Positions 60,713 through 61,198 of a stretch of DNA of 61,198 nucleotides are shown in pieces. Source of the stretch: Sphingobium sp. D43FB (GTDB taxonomy: Bacteria; Pseudomonadota; Alphaproteobacteria; Sphingomonadales; Sphingomonadaceae); the NCBI RefSeq assembly GCF_002312805.1, contig NZ_NMUA01000026.1, positions 1-61,198 of the forward strand. Reading direction: 5' to 3'. The notes under the pieces are model-generated. The model saw only the letters and a program-made list of their open reading frames with translations, did no database searches and was not told the DNA's origin. The translations under genes and the position numbers were made by a program. Position 1 is the stretch's first letter. Every line of letters starts with the position of its first letter.

Positions 60713-61198
60713 CGGCAGAGGGCTGCGGCCATATCGCGAGCGAGATCGCGGTAATTAGCCGCCGCGCCGATGCTTGCGATTGCGAGGACAAAGATGTGGG
60801 CGCGTTTCACCGCCGCATGGTTCCCCATTTGCTGTATGTCTGCAATGGGGCGATTGTTGCCGAATGATTTTTTCCGCGCGACGTCAGCTTTCGCCAATCA
60901 TCTCCCCAAAAGCTGACTGTCTCAAATCCACCCATCGCGGGCATATCGCCCGCCTAAATCGCTATGCCCTTCCAGTGGACGAATAGTCCGCCTTCGGGCG
61001 AGAAAAGCGGAACGGGAAGAATGCGACCAGCTGCCCGACCAAAGCATTGGCGGGCAGCTGTCACAGGCTAACCCGTCTTATTCAGCGGTGGGGCTTTGAG
61101 GGTTGGCGGGAGTGGCGTAAGCCTTTGGCTTGCTGTAGGAAATTGGATGTCTAGACCAACCTGCAGCGAGGCAAAAAATGCCACAGGCCACACCCGCC
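60713..61198. other. Unassigned accessory DNA at the window end
   Basis: About 490 bases with no supported gene; frames on both strands are short and without family features. A perfect 10-bp inverted repeat (CAGCTGCCCG at 61028-61037 and CGGGCAGCTG at 61051-61060) lies inside. The region may belong to another mobile element that continues beyond the window. Confidence 0.4.

Overview
The window is chromosomal DNA from an alphaproteobacterium of the Sphingomonadaceae, most likely Sphingobium or a close relative. This rests on the high GC content, the ffs-dnaX-ebfC and clpP-clpX-tig neighbourhoods, a ChpT phosphotransferase (CckA-ChpT-CtrA cell-cycle relay), a FecI/FecR pair, a large TonB-dependent receptor and typical sphingomonad short palindromic intergenic repeats. 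The genus is an inference from recalled protein families, not from a search.

Layout. 1-1.7 kb is a small accessory patch: a palindromic repeat, an AT-rich orphan ORF, a DUF433 antitoxin whose DUF5615 toxin has been cut after about ten codons, and a compact three-gene overlapping cassette (RelB-like small protein, nucleotidyltransferase-fold protein, small basic protein). 1.9-8.6 kb holds a cold-shock protein, several small envelope or stress proteins, and the sucC-etfB-etfA block (TCA cycle and electron transfer flavoprotein). 8.9-16.4 kb carries an NfrB-like membrane glycosyltransferase with an outer-membrane-type partner, a TauE/SafE exporter with a TIGR02186 protein, and a PPIase-HupE-TPR/sulfotransferase operon. 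16.8-25.5 kb is HU, Lon, EbfC, DnaX, the SRP RNA gene, a class A beta-lactamase, a ferredoxin and two tandem cysteine desulfurases. 25.7-39.4 kb is core metabolism and regulation: RpiB, GlyA, NrdR, a GIY-YIG/RNA methyltransferase fusion, CinA-like protein, Map, GlnB-GlnA, ChpT, a JAMM protease, RluD, RpoH and MtgA. 39.5-49.5 kb has a TonB-dependent receptor, ClpX, ClpP, a glycosyltransferase, trigger factor, tRNA-Leu and FecI-FecR. 49.5-55.9 kb has a sirtuin, two lineage-specific genes, a sirtuin fragment, a MOSC protein, DUF2945, a GT4 glycosyltransferase, RarA and an RNase H-fold protein.

After tRNA-Thr (about 56.0 kb) the sequence changes to accessory DNA: a plasmid-type winged-helix replication protein, low-information spacers, an OmpA-family protein, and a very AT-rich DUF6492 gene bracketed by two inverted, decayed IS66 transposase ends.

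The most unusual theme is mobile palindromic repeats acting on coding sequence. One repeat family forms a 115-bp palindrome in front of nrdR, and its two half-types flank a GIY-YIG nuclease gene 540 bp away; the second half is read through in frame, fusing the nuclease to an RNA methyltransferase. A different repeat family sits in frame inside a cysteine desulfurase. A GIY-YIG-linked repeat system, comparable in layout to REPIN/RAYT, is the best candidate here for an undescribed system.
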